Assembly: GCA_945890705.1 (NCBI GenBank) | Contig: CAMDCY010000008.1 | Coordinates: 1 to 39,153, forward strand | Length of the DNA stretch: 39,153 nucleotides | Direction of reading: 5' to 3' | Source of the DNA: Hydrogenophaga intermedia | GTDB lineage: Bacteria > Pseudomonadota > Gammaproteobacteria > Burkholderiales > Burkholderiaceae_C | Part shown: piece by piece, positions 18,763-26,466 of the stretch | How the letters are laid out: the number at the start of each line of letters is the position of its first letter | How positions within the stretch are numbered: position 1 is the stretch's first letter | Translations under genes and position numbers: made by a program | Notes under the pieces: generated by a model | The model's input: only the letters and a program-made list of their open reading frames with translations | Told to the model about the DNA's origin: nothing | Database searches by the model: none

Positions 18763-19680
18763 ATGACCCCAGTCGCTGCCCCTCCCCACCCTCACACCAA
18801 CGCACCGTGGTGGGCTTGGTCCAGCTTGGCGTTGAGCATGGCCTTGGTGGGCACTTACGTGGCACTGTCCAAGCCCTTGGTTTTGATTTTTCCGGTGTTC
18901 TTGCTCGCTTGGATGCGTTTTGGCATTGGCGCACTGGCCATGCTGCACTGGCTCAAACGCCCGGACGATGAGACCCCCACCACGCCCACCACGCGCCGTT
19001 GGTTGTTTGCGCAGTCCTTCTTTGGCAATTTTTTGTTTTCCATTTGCATGCTCTACGGTGTGAGCTTGACCAGTGCGGTTGCGGCGGGCTTGGTGATGTC
19101 CACCATCCCTGCGGTGGTCGCGGTGCTCAGTGCCCTCTTTTTGCGCGAGCGCTTGAACGGCGCCACTTTGGTGGCGATCGGCTTTGCCGCCTTGGGCATG
19201 GCCTTGTTTTCCTGGGGCAAACCCGAGACGACCAGCACGCCCTTGGCGTGGTTGGGTAATGCGCTGGTGTTCGCGGCCGTGGTGTGTGAAGCGGCGTATG
19301 TGGTGATTGGCAAAAAGCTCAGTGGGCAGGTCTCACCCAAGCGCATCGCTGCGCTGATCAACCTGTGGGGCTTGGCCCTGGTCACCCCGCTGGGTTGGTG
19401 GGCCGCCAGTCATTTTGATTTTGGCCAAGTGTCGTCAGGCACATGGGCGCTGTTGGTTTTCTATGGCTTGGCCGCCAGCGTGTGGACGGTGTGGCTGTGG
19501 ATGACGGGCATGCGACACGTGCCAGCCAACCGAGCCGGCGTCTTCACGGTGATGCTGCCCATCAGCGCCGCTGCGGTCGGCGTGCTGGTCATGGGCGAGC
19601 CGATCAACGGTTGGCAGACCTTGGGCTTTGCTTTGTCTTTGCTGGGCTTGGTTGCTGCAACCTGGCCCGCCTCTCGCTGA
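18763..19680 (+). CDS. EamA/DMT-superfamily permease
   Basis: A 305-residue membrane protein with about ten hydrophobic helices and the two EamA repeats (about residues 18-145 and 165-300). The end of the first repeat, VMSTIPAVVAVLSALFLRERLNGATLVAIGFAALGMAL, and the end of the second, FTVMLPISAAAVGVLVMGEPINGWQTLGFALSLLGLV, show the usual E-x-x E-x-L/N-x-x-Q signatures. Members export amino acids or metabolites; the substrate cannot be told from sequence. ATG at 18763 is preferred over the TTG one codon upstream. No clear Shine-Dalgarno precedes it. It is divergent from aceA and ends 6 bp from the convergent TauE/SafE gene. Confidence 0.85.
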   Translation: MTPVAAPPHPHTNAPWWAWSSLALSMALVGTYVALSKPLVLIFPVFLLAWMRFGIGALAMLHWLKRPDDETPTTPTTRRWLFAQSFFGNFLFSICMLYGVSLTSAVAAGLVMSTIPAVVAVLSALFLRERLNGATLVAIGFAALGMALFSWGKPETTSTPLAWLGNALVFAAVVCEAAYVVIGKKLSGQVSPKRIAALINLWGLALVTPLGWWAASHFDFGQVSSGTWALLVFYGLAASVWTVWLWMTGMRHVPANRAGVFTVMLPISAAAVGVLVMGEPINGWQTLGFALSLLGLVAATWPASR

Positions 19681-19686
19681 ACACCG

Positions 19687-20355
19687 TCAGCACCACAAGC
19701 CAGTGGGCTGGGTGATGCCCATCCACAAGGCCCAACCCGAGGTCAAGGCCAAGGCCACGCCCGCCAATCGGATGCCCCAAGCCCCGGATCGCGCACCGTT
19801 CAAGCGCAACAACAACCACGGGCCCAAGGTCAAGGACACCGAAGTGCCGATGGAAAACAAGGCCATGATCAAAGCGCCATCCCACGCGCTGGCCGACAAA
19901 GACGCGACCAACAGGGCCGAATACAACAAGCCACAAGGCATGAGCGCCCAAGCCACACCCAGCATGACCGGCGCTTTGGCACCCATGCGGGTGAGCACGG
20001 GTTTGGCGCGTCGCCACACGGCCTGTGCCCAATGCTCCATCCATGCCGGCTGGCGGGCACGCCAAAGCAAGGCCAAGCCCATCAGCAAGGCTGCCACATG
20101 GAACATGGTCCACAAAGGCCTGACTACCGCGGTGTTCGTGCCCAACCAAGCCAAACCCTGCACCGAGCCTGCGGCAAATGCGCCAAAGGCCGCGTAGCCG
20201 AGCATTCGGCTGAATTGAAAGGTCAGCAAGGCTTGTGTGCTGCGCGTACCGGCGGCTCGGCTGATGCCAGCGCAAGCAGCACCGCACATGGCCACGCAGT
20301 GGGGCCCACCCACCAAGCCCATAAACAAGGCCGTCAAGGCCATCGAAGTTTGCAT
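19687..20355 (-). CDS. TauE/SafE-like (COG2836-type) membrane protein
   Basis: A 222-residue polytopic protein of the sulfite exporter TauE/SafE superfamily, COG2836-type subgroup. The signature GGPHCVAMCGAACAG lies near residues 15-30, with a cysteine pair in the membrane region, and MPCGLLYSALLVASL gives the second conserved Cys/Pro motif. About six helices are visible. It follows hemN by 35 bp in the same direction. In many proteobacteria such genes accompany cbb3 oxidase genes and have been linked to copper or thiol handling; that role is inferred here from context. Actual sulfite transport is unlikely to be its job. Confidence 0.75.
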   Translation of the reverse strand: MQTSMALTALFMGLVGGPHCVAMCGAACAGISRAAGTRSTQALLTFQFSRMLGYAAFGAFAAGSVQGLAWLGTNTAVVRPLWTMFHVAALLMGLALLWRARQPAWMEHWAQAVWRRAKPVLTRMGAKAPVMLGVAWALMPCGLLYSALLVASLSASAWDGALIMALFSIGTSVSLTLGPWLLLRLNGARSGAWGIRLAGVALALTSGWALWMGITQPTGLWC

Positions 20356-20390
20356 GTTCGAATGCTAACGGATAGCCAGACTGCGAGGCC

Positions 20391-21770
20391 TCAAATGATT
20401 TTGGAAAAGCGGGCGCGATCCCAATCGGTTTGCAAGTTTTTGTCGAACACCATGGCGATGGCCCGCACCAAATACCAACCGGTGTCGGTCACTTGGACAC
20501 CCGTCTGGCTGATGCGCACCAAGCCCTCTTGCTCAAAGTCGCGCAAGAGCGCCAGCTCGCGCGAGAAATAGCGCTGAAAGGCAATGAGGTGCCCGAGCTC
20601 AATGGACTCAAACAACAGCTCGCCTTGGCACATCAAGGCCATGATGACCGATCGGCGCAGGATGTCGTCGCGCGACAAGGCCAAGCCGCGCACGATGGGC
20701 AAACGGCCTTGATCGAGCGCGTCGTAATACGCCTCCAAGGTCTTGGCGTTTTGGCTGTAGGTTGCCCCGATGCGGCCAATGGCCGACACACCCAATGCGA
20801 TCAGGTCGCAATCGGGTTGGGTGCTGTAGCCTTGAAAATTTCGATGCAAACGCCCCTGACGCTTGGCCACGGCCAAGGCGTCGTTGGGCAAGGCAAAGTG
20901 GTCCATACCCACATACACATAACCCGCTTCGCTCATGGCGTCCAGGGACATCGAGAGCATGGCCAGTTTCTGGCTGCCGCTGGGCAGTTCGGCGGCGTGG
21001 ATGCGTCGCTGAGGCTTGAAGCGCTCGGGCAAATGGGCGTATCCATACAAAGCAATGCGGTCGGGTCGCAACTCGCTGACCTGCGCCAAGGTGCGTGCAA
21101 ACGACTCGGCGGTCTGCAGCGGCAAACCGTAGATCAAGTCCACGTTGAGGGATTCAAAGCCGATGCGCCGTGCCGCCGCCACCAATTCAAACACCTGCTC
21201 AGGTGGCTGCACGCGGTGCACGGCTTTTTGCACCATTGGGTCGAAGTCTTGGACGCCAAAACTCAAGCGGTTAAAGCCCATGTCAAACAAGGCTTGCAAA
21301 CGCGCGGGTGTGACCGTGCGCGGGTCCACCTCCACCGAGTATTCGCCACCGGGCACCCGATTGAAAAATCGGCGCAACATGGCCATGAGTTGACGCAATT
21401 CGTCGTCGCTCAAAAACGTGGGCGTGCCGCCACCCAAGTGCAGTTGCGAGACGCTGTGCCCCTCGCCAAAGTGCGCCACTTGCAAGGCCACCTCCCGCTC
21501 CAAATAGCGCAAATACTCGGCCCCACGTTCGTGGTGCTTGGTGATGACTTTGTTACACGCGCAGTAGTAGCACACCGAATCACAAAACGGCACATGCACA
21601 TACAAAGACAGCGGGGAGCCCAAGGAGGCGGTGCGCCGCTGTTCCAAGGCTTGGATATAGTCGGTCTCGCCGAAGGCCTCCACGAAACGGTCAGCGGTGG
21701 GGTACGAGGTGTAACGCGGCCCTGGCACGTCGTATCGCTTCAACAATTCATCGGAAATGGCGTGGCTCAC
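20391..21770 (-). CDS. hemN: Oxygen-independent coproporphyrinogen III dehydrogenase
   Basis: A 459-residue radical SAM enzyme (E. coli HemN 457) that converts coproporphyrinogen III to protoporphyrinogen IX without oxygen. The start VSHAISDELLKRYDVPGPRYTSYPTA is typical of true HemN rather than HemW. The cluster motif is PFCDSVCYYCAC (CxxxCxxC), followed by GGGTPTFL and the HemN C-terminal domain. The start is GTG at 21770, seven bases after AGGAG. An FNR-type box lies upstream, with TACAGT (21799-21794) at class II spacing. It supplies haem at low oxygen, as needed for the adjacent cbb3 oxidase. Confidence 0.96.
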   Translation of the reverse strand: MSHAISDELLKRYDVPGPRYTSYPTADRFVEAFGETDYIQALEQRRTASLGSPLSLYVHVPFCDSVCYYCACNKVITKHHERGAEYLRYLEREVALQVAHFGEGHSVSQLHLGGGTPTFLSDDELRQLMAMLRRFFNRVPGGEYSVEVDPRTVTPARLQALFDMGFNRLSFGVQDFDPMVQKAVHRVQPPEQVFELVAAARRIGFESLNVDLIYGLPLQTAESFARTLAQVSELRPDRIALYGYAHLPERFKPQRRIHAAELPSGSQKLAMLSMSLDAMSEAGYVYVGMDHFALPNDALAVAKRQGRLHRNFQGYSTQPDCDLIALGVSAIGRIGATYSQNAKTLEAYYDALDQGRLPIVRGLALSRDDILRRSVIMALMCQGELLFESIELGHLIAFQRYFSRELALLRDFEQEGLVRISQTGVQVTDTGWYLVRAIAMVFDKNLQTDWDRARFSKII

Positions 21771-21820
21771 AGAAAACTCCTGATCGAACTTTCACTGTAT
21801 CGACTCTCGCGCCCAACGAT

Positions 21821-21834
21821 TTGACGTGCGTCAA
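21821..21834. promoter_or_regulatory. FNR-type box in the hemN-fnr spacer
   Basis: TTGACGTGCGTCAA is a perfect palindrome fitting the FNR/ANR pattern TTGAY-N4-RTCAA. Its centre lies about 41 nt upstream of the start point predicted from TACAGT (21799-21794) for hemN, which is class II activator spacing. It lies 104 nt from the fnr ATG, so autoregulation is also possible. Confidence 0.8.
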
Positions 21835-21887
21835 ACAAAGTCGTATCTGCCACGTCTAAGACAAAGTGGTGGGGTTTACTGCAGTCA

Positions 21888-21906
21888 CATACCCCCATGG
21901 GGTATG
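21888..21906. promoter_or_regulatory. CsoR-like palindrome upstream of fnr
   Basis: CATACCCC and GGGGTATG form perfect 8-bp arms with a 3-nt centre (21888-21906), 25 bp before the fnr ATG. The ATACCCC-N3-GGGGTAT layout resembles operators of copper-sensing CsoR and related repressors. TATGCT in the right arm (21903-21908) could be the fnr -10 box. No csoR-like gene is in the window; the identification is by motif shape only. Confidence 0.5.
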
Positions 21907-21931
21907 CTCAAACCGTATTGAAAGTTTTGCC

Positions 21932-22651
21932 ATGGACCTGCCCAGCATCAAAGTCGCCTGCTCCAGTTGCAACCTCAGAGAGTTGTGTTTGCCCATGGGC
22001 CTCAAGGCCGATGAGATGCAAAAACTCGACACCATCGTCTCCAACCGTAAGCGCATCAAACGCGGTGAAGCGCTGTTCAGTGCAGGCGAACGCTTCAGCT
22101 CTTTGTTTGCCGTTCGATCGGGGTTCTTCAAAACACGCGTGACCACCCCAGACGGTCGAGACCAGGTCACGGGCTTTCAGATGACGGGTGAGATCATTGG
22201 CTTGGACGGTATCGTCACCGACCAACACACCTGCGATGCGGTGGCGCTGGAAGACGCGGAGGTGTGCATCATGCCCTTTGCAAAATTGGAAGCACTCTCG
22301 CGCGAATTCACCTCACTGCAGCACCACGTGCACAAAATCATGAGCCGCGAAATCGTTCGCGATCAAGGCGTCATGATGATGCTTGGCAGCATGCGGGCCG
22401 AAGAACGTTTGGCTGCGTTCTTGCTGAACCTGGTTCAGCGTTTGCATGCCCGCGGCTTCTCGCAGTCCGAGTTGGTGTTGCGCATGACGCGCGAAGAAAT
22501 CGGCAGCTACTTGGGTTTGAAATTGGAGACAGTGAGCCGCACCTTCTCCAAGTTCGTCGACGACGGGATCATCGAGGTCAAACAGCGCTACGTCATGATC
22601 AAGGACAACGAAGCCCTCAAGGCCATCGTGAACCTACCCAACTGCGACTGA
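21932..22651 (+). CDS. fnr: FNR-type oxygen-sensing transcription regulator
   Basis: A 239-residue CRP/FNR regulator. Cysteines 10, 13, 19 and 112 match the four [4Fe-4S] ligands of E. coli FNR (20, 23, 29, 122), and the spacing from the third to the fourth is identical (93 residues). The cNMP-binding-like beta barrel spans about residues 30-130, the dimer helix about 130-155. The HTH is TREEIGSYLGLKLETVSRTFSKF with the E-x-x-S-R recognition residues for TTGAT half-sites. I chose ATG at 21932 because upstream codons include non-homologous sequence crossing the palindrome. It should activate the hemN and cco promoters in this window under low oxygen. Confidence 0.95.
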   Translation: MDLPSIKVACSSCNLRELCLPMGLKADEMQKLDTIVSNRKRIKRGEALFSAGERFSSLFAVRSGFFKTRVTTPDGRDQVTGFQMTGEIIGLDGIVTDQHTCDAVALEDAEVCIMPFAKLEALSREFTSLQHHVHKIMSREIVRDQGVMMMLGSMRAEERLAAFLLNLVQRLHARGFSQSELVLRMTREEIGSYLGLKLETVSRTFSKFVDDGIIEVKQRYVMIKDNEALKAIVNLPNCD

Positions 22652-22669
22652 GCGCAAGCCCCATGGGCT

Positions 22670-22963
22670 TTAGGCCAAGGGGTCACGTGATGGTGTTGAG
22701 GCCAACTCGGCGGCGGGAACAGCAGACCCTTGATTGACCTCGTGCGGCGTCATCGCCAACACCATGGTCAATGCGCTGGAGACCATGGCCAACACCCAAA
22801 ACACAAAAAACGCCACGGTGTAGACGGCTTCGCGAGACCAATTCAAAGAAGAGCCAAACCACTGCAAATCGGCGGGATCGGCCACCGCAAACACCGTCAT
22901 CTCCATCACGCCGGCCACCAAAAAAGCGGGCCATGCAATCAACATCCAGCGCGGGTTGGTCAT
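22670..22963 (-). CDS. Small two-helix membrane protein of unknown function
   Basis: A 97-residue protein with two hydrophobic segments (about residues 7-27 and 47-71), a tryptophan-rich loop (DLQWFGSSLNW) and a polar C-terminal tail. I do not recognise a named family. It is the last gene of the ccoNOQPGH direction, 54 bp after the ccoH-like gene and convergent with fnr. The position suggests an accessory role with the cbb3 oxidase or its assembly, but nothing in the residues proves it; there are no cysteines or histidine clusters for metal binding. The frame's codon use resembles that of neighbouring genes. Confidence 0.65.
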   Translation of the reverse strand: MTNPRWMLIAWPAFLVAGVMEMTVFAVADPADLQWFGSSLNWSREAVYTVAFFVFWVLAMVSSALTMVLAMTPHEVNQGSAVPAAELASTPSRDPLA

Positions 22964-23017
22964 TGGAATCCTATTCGTGCAAAGCGTTGGAGTGAAAGAC
23001 CGAGCGACACGGGCGCG

Positions 23018-23302
23018 TCAATGGGCTTTGTCGGGGACCACTGGCGAGGCCGCGTGGTTGCGGGCCTGATGGGCTGGCTGCAACTTGGCCAAGGCGTCGA
23101 TGCGGGCTTGCCCCTCGAGTTGATTGGCAAATGCCAAATCGCGCTGGTAAGCGGCCTTGTCCAGCACGGGGTCGGGAATGGAGAAGGCGATTGACACCGT
23201 GACCACACACGCCGCCACCACCACCAGCGGCCCACCCACGACCAGCCACATCTGGGGCACGCGCCACCAAGCCTCTGAAACCGGTGATGAAGTAACTGTC
23301 AT
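23018..23302 (-). CDS. ccoH: CcoH/FixH-like small membrane protein
   Basis: A 94-residue protein with one N-terminal membrane helix (about residues 18-41, MWLVVGGPLVVVAACVVTVSIAF) and a short polar tail containing DPVLDKAAYQRDLAFANQLEGQARIDAL. The WWRVPQMWLV start and the DxxYxRD region fit the short FixH/CcoH proteins of betaproteobacteria, which help assemble cbb3 oxidase. Canonical FixH is longer (about 160 residues) with an extended periplasmic domain, so this is a short version. ATG at 23302 follows a GGAG. It starts 18 bp after ccoG, in the expected ccoGH order. Confidence 0.75.
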   Translation of the reverse strand: MTVTSSPVSEAWWRVPQMWLVVGGPLVVVAACVVTVSIAFSIPDPVLDKAAYQRDLAFANQLEGQARIDALAKLQPAHQARNHAASPVVPDKAH

Positions 23303-23320
23303 GGAAGACTCCTGAAAAAA

Positions 23321-24739
23321 TCAACGCGGGACCAAAAATGCTGCCGCTTCTCTTACACGAACATCTTCGTTGCCCACGGCTTGGATGTCAAAGTCGATTG
23401 GGTATGAGCCCGGTGTCGAGCCTGGGGGAATTTGAACGCGAACCACCGCCGAACGGACCTCAGCGGGCAAGACCTCGAATTCGTGTTCCGACGCCAAGCT
23501 GATGCCCGGCAGGCCAGTAACAGACACGGTATAGCGTTGTGGGGTTTCGGTGATGTTCATCAATTGCAAACGGAACACGTTTTCAATGCGACCTTGCTCC
23601 ACCATGCGCGCCAACGCGCCACGGTCGCGGATCACGTCGACTTTGAGCGGCGTGCGCAAGAACAAACTGATGAAGACCGTGGCAGTAATGAGCAACAAAA
23701 TACCCGAGTAAATCAGCACGCGCGGGCGCATGGCACGACGCAGCATCTCGGTTTTGGTCCAGTGATTCACCATGCCATTTTGCGTGGCGTATTTCACCAA
23801 ACCGCGGGGGTAACCCACCTTGTCCATGACGTCGTTGCAAACATCGATGCAGGCGCCACAGCCAATGCACTCGTATTGCAAGCCGTTGCGGATGTCGATG
23901 CCCGTGGGGCACACCTGAACGCACAAACTGCAGTCCACGCAAGCCCCCAAACCCATAGCCGCGGGATCGGCCTTTTTCGAACGCGGGCCACGGGGCTCGC
24001 CGCGCTCTTCGTCGTAGGTCACGATGAGCGTGTCTTTGTCGAACATCGCGCTTTGAAAACGCGCGTACGGGCACATGTATTTGCAAACCTGCTCGCGCAT
24101 AAAGCCCGCGTTGCCATACGTGGCAAAGCCATAAAACAGGACCCAAAAGGTCTGCCAAGGGCCTAAGGCCAAGGCTGCGGTGAGTGCAGCCAACTCGCGA
24201 ATGGGGGTGAAGTAACCCACAAAAGTGAAGCCAGTCCACAAAGCCACTGCGATCCAAGCGCTGTGTTTACCCAAGCGTTTGCCCAGCTTACCGAAAGAAA
24301 ATCCAGCCTCATCCAAACGGATACGGGCCGAACGATCGCCCTCGATCTTCTTTTCAATCCACAAGAAAATTTCGGTGTAGACGGTTTGTGGGCAAGCGTA
24401 GCCGCACCACAAACGGCCGGCGATGGCGGTGAACAAAAACAGCGCTAACGCGGAAATGACCAGCAAACCGGTCAGATAAATGAAGTCTTGCGGGTGCAAG
24501 ACCAAACCAAAAATATAAAAACGCCTGGCTTCCAGATCAAAAAGCACCGCCTGTCGGTCGTTCCACTGCAACCACGGAAGACCATAAAACGCCAGCTGTG
24601 TGATCCACACCGTTACCCAACGCCACGCAGAAAAAAAGCCCGCCACCGAGCGGGGGTGAATTCTTTGCTGTGCCGCGTACAACGAGACCTCGATCTCGTC
24701 GTCGCTGCTCGCGGGCACGATGGGGATGATTTTGGTCAC
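23321..24739 (-). CDS. ccoG: CcoG/FixG ferredoxin-like cbb3 assembly protein
   Basis: A 472-residue inner-membrane iron-sulfur protein. The first half has several membrane helices and the motif LWCGYACPQTVYTEIFLWIE. Two ferredoxin-type clusters follow: CVDCSLCVQVCPTGIDIR and CIGCGACIDVCNDVM. After one more helix comes the C-terminal periplasmic immunoglobulin-like FixG domain (about residues 370-472). CcoG acts as a cupric reductase in cbb3 assembly in organisms where it has been studied. It starts 3 bp after ccoP, so it is in the same transcript. Confidence 0.96.
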   Translation of the reverse strand: MTKIIPIVPASSDDEIEVSLYAAQQRIHPRSVAGFFSAWRWVTVWITQLAFYGLPWLQWNDRQAVLFDLEARRFYIFGLVLHPQDFIYLTGLLVISALALFLFTAIAGRLWCGYACPQTVYTEIFLWIEKKIEGDRSARIRLDEAGFSFGKLGKRLGKHSAWIAVALWTGFTFVGYFTPIRELAALTAALALGPWQTFWVLFYGFATYGNAGFMREQVCKYMCPYARFQSAMFDKDTLIVTYDEERGEPRGPRSKKADPAAMGLGACVDCSLCVQVCPTGIDIRNGLQYECIGCGACIDVCNDVMDKVGYPRGLVKYATQNGMVNHWTKTEMLRRAMRPRVLIYSGILLLITATVFISLFLRTPLKVDVIRDRGALARMVEQGRIENVFRLQLMNITETPQRYTVSVTGLPGISLASEHEFEVLPAEVRSAVVRVQIPPGSTPGSYPIDFDIQAVGNEDVRVREAAAFLVPR

Positions 24740-24742
24740 AGC

Positions 24743-25654
24743 TTAGGGCGCGGCTTTGGCTTGAGACAGGCCCCAAACGTAGGCAGACAACACGTGGATT
24801 TGGTCTTCGCTCAATTTGTCTGCTTGAGCGGGCATCTGGTTCGTGAAGCCAACGTTGACGGCGCGCACGATGGCCTCTTCACCCCAACCGTGCAACCAAG
24901 TTTCGTCGCTCAAGTTGGGGGCACCCATGGCGGTGTTGCCTTTGCCATCGGCGCCATGACATGCCGCGCAAGTGGCGAACTTCGGTGCTCCCTGCACTGC
25001 TCGCACAGGGTCGTGCGGCGTTTTGGATAGGCTCATGACGTAGTGAGCAACGTTGAGTACGTCGTCAGCCGTTCCGACAGCCGCACCCATGGGCGGCATC
25101 ACGCCCATACGACCTTGAACCAGCGTGGTTTTGATGGCGTCATGGTCACCACCCCACAACCAGTCCTTGTCGGCCAAGTTGGGAAAGCTGCGGCTGCCGC
25201 GAGCGTCGGAGCCATGGCATTGGGCGCAGTTGTTCATGAACAAGCGCTCACCAATGGCCATCGCTTGCTTGTCTTGGGCCAAGTCCTCGGCCTTCATGTC
25301 CTTGAACTTGGCATACAAAGGGGCGATGGCCGCTTGCAGCTTGTCGCCCTCGGCTTGGTGTGCGCCCGTCGAGGACCAGCCCAGCAGGCCTGGAAACTTG
25401 CCAAAGGTGGGGTACAAAGCCCCGTACACAAAGGCAAAAATGACGGTGATGATGAACAAATACACCCACCAGCGCGGCAGGGGGTTGTTCATTTCTTTCA
25501 AGTCTTCGTCCCAGGTGTGGCCCGTGGTGTTGTCGCCCGAGGCTTTGACCTTGGTGGTGCCGCTGATCCACAACAAGACCAAGCAAGCCAAGATGCTCAC
25601 GATCGTCAGGCCGGCCACGTACAGGTGCCAAAAATCACTTGTGAAGTCGCTCAT
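24743..25654 (-). CDS. ccoP: cbb3 cytochrome oxidase subunit CcoP (dihaem cytochrome c)
   Basis: A 303-residue membrane-anchored subunit. Two N-terminal helices (about residues 10-30 and 62-82) precede two cytochrome c domains with CxxCH motifs CAQCH and CAACH. Distal methionine ligands are likely in GVMPPMG and NQMPAQ. CcoP passes electrons from the bc1 complex or soluble cytochrome c to CcoO/CcoN. The segment DEDLKEMNNPLPRWW is highly typical of CcoP. Third structural gene of ccoNOQP; length is normal. Confidence 0.97.
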   Translation of the reverse strand: MSDFTSDFWHLYVAGLTIVSILACLVLLWISGTTKVKASGDNTTGHTWDEDLKEMNNPLPRWWVYLFIITVIFAFVYGALYPTFGKFPGLLGWSSTGAHQAEGDKLQAAIAPLYAKFKDMKAEDLAQDKQAMAIGERLFMNNCAQCHGSDARGSRSFPNLADKDWLWGGDHDAIKTTLVQGRMGVMPPMGAAVGTADDVLNVAHYVMSLSKTPHDPVRAVQGAPKFATCAACHGADGKGNTAMGAPNLSDETWLHGWGEEAIVRAVNVGFTNQMPAQADKLSEDQIHVLSAYVWGLSQAKAAP

Positions 25655-25680
25655 GGTGTTTCTCTAGTGTCGTGCCAGGG

Positions 25681-25818
25681 TTATTCGTCTTTGAAAGGCA
25701 GCTCGGCTGCTTCATCAAAACTGGCTTTGTTGCGTTTGGACCAAGCCCAAACGATGATGCCCAAAAAAGTCAGCAAACTCACCACGGTGACGGTGCTGCG
25801 CAGGTCGTTGATGTCCAT
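25681..25818 (-). CDS. ccoQ: cbb3 oxidase small subunit CcoQ
   Basis: A 45-residue protein starting MDINDLRSTVTVVSLL with one membrane helix (about residues 10-27, ending IIVWAWSKRNK) and an acidic tail ending in LPFKDE. This is the usual layout of CcoQ (FixQ), which stabilises the cbb3 core complex. It lies between ccoO and ccoP, and an AGGAGACC-type ribosome-binding site precedes the ATG. Confidence 0.92.
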   Translation of the reverse strand: MDINDLRSTVTVVSLLTFLGIIVWAWSKRNKASFDEAAELPFKDE

Positions 25819-25832
25819 AAGGTCTCCTGGGT

Positions 25833-26453
25833 TTACTTAACTGCGGTGCCGAGCACCTGCAAGTAAGCGATCACCGCATCCATTTCGGTTTTGCCTGTGA
25901 CGTCCTGAACCGATTGGGCAATTTCCTCATCGGTGTAGGGCGCGCCCAAGGTGCGCAAAACGCTCATGCGCTTGGGCATGCTCTGGGCATCGACGGTCTT
26001 CTTTTCCAGCCAGGGGTAGGCCGGCATGTTGGACTCGGGCACCAGGTCACGCGGATTCAACAGGTGAATGCGGTGCCACTCATCGCTGTAACGGCCACCC
26101 ACGCGGTGCAGGTCCGGACCGGTGCGCTTGGAGCCCCACTGGAACGGGCGGTCGTAAACGAATTCGCCAGCCAAGGAGTAATGGCCATAGCGCAGCGTTT
26201 CGGACTGGAAGGGGCGGATCATCTGCGAGTGGCAGTTGTAGCAACCTTCTTTGACGTAGACATCACGACCGGCCAACTGCAGCGCGGTGTAAGGCTTCAA
26301 GCCCTCCACCGGTTGGGTGGTGGACTTTTGGAAAAACAAAGGAACGATTTCCACCAAACCACCGACCGCCACCACGAGCGTGATGAGCACGATCATGAGG
26401 AAGTTGTTGGTTTCGATGCGTGCGTGGCCGACGGCCTTTTCATGTTGAGCCAT
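25833..26453 (-). CDS. ccoO: cbb3 oxidase subunit CcoO (monohaem cytochrome c)
   Basis: A 206-residue membrane-anchored cytochrome c. The N-terminal helix is near residues 17-37 ([24 protein letters not shown]). The haem motif is CYNCHSQM within [17 protein letters not shown], followed by [32 protein letters not shown], strongly conserved in CcoO. ATG at 26453 is chosen; the frame opens two codons earlier with TTG. A GGAG lies about nine bases before the ATG. It accepts electrons from CcoP and feeds the CcoN active site. Confidence 0.97.
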   Translation of the reverse strand: MAQHEKAVGHARIETNNFLMIVLITLVVAVGGLVEIVPLFFQKSTTQPVEGLKPYTALQLAGRDVYVKEGCYNCHSQMIRPFQSETLRYGHYSLAGEFVYDRPFQWGSKRTGPDLHRVGGRYSDEWHRIHLLNPRDLVPESNMPAYPWLEKKTVDAQSMPKRMSVLRTLGAPYTDEEIAQSVQDVTGKTEMDAVIAYLQVLGTAVK

Positions 26454-26466
26454 GTTCAATTACTCC

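Noticed and set aside
18577-18948. 123-codon minus-strand frame over the aceA-EamA spacer
   Set aside because: It overlaps the start of the EamA gene and ends in the AT-rich operator region; no homology or ribosome-binding site.
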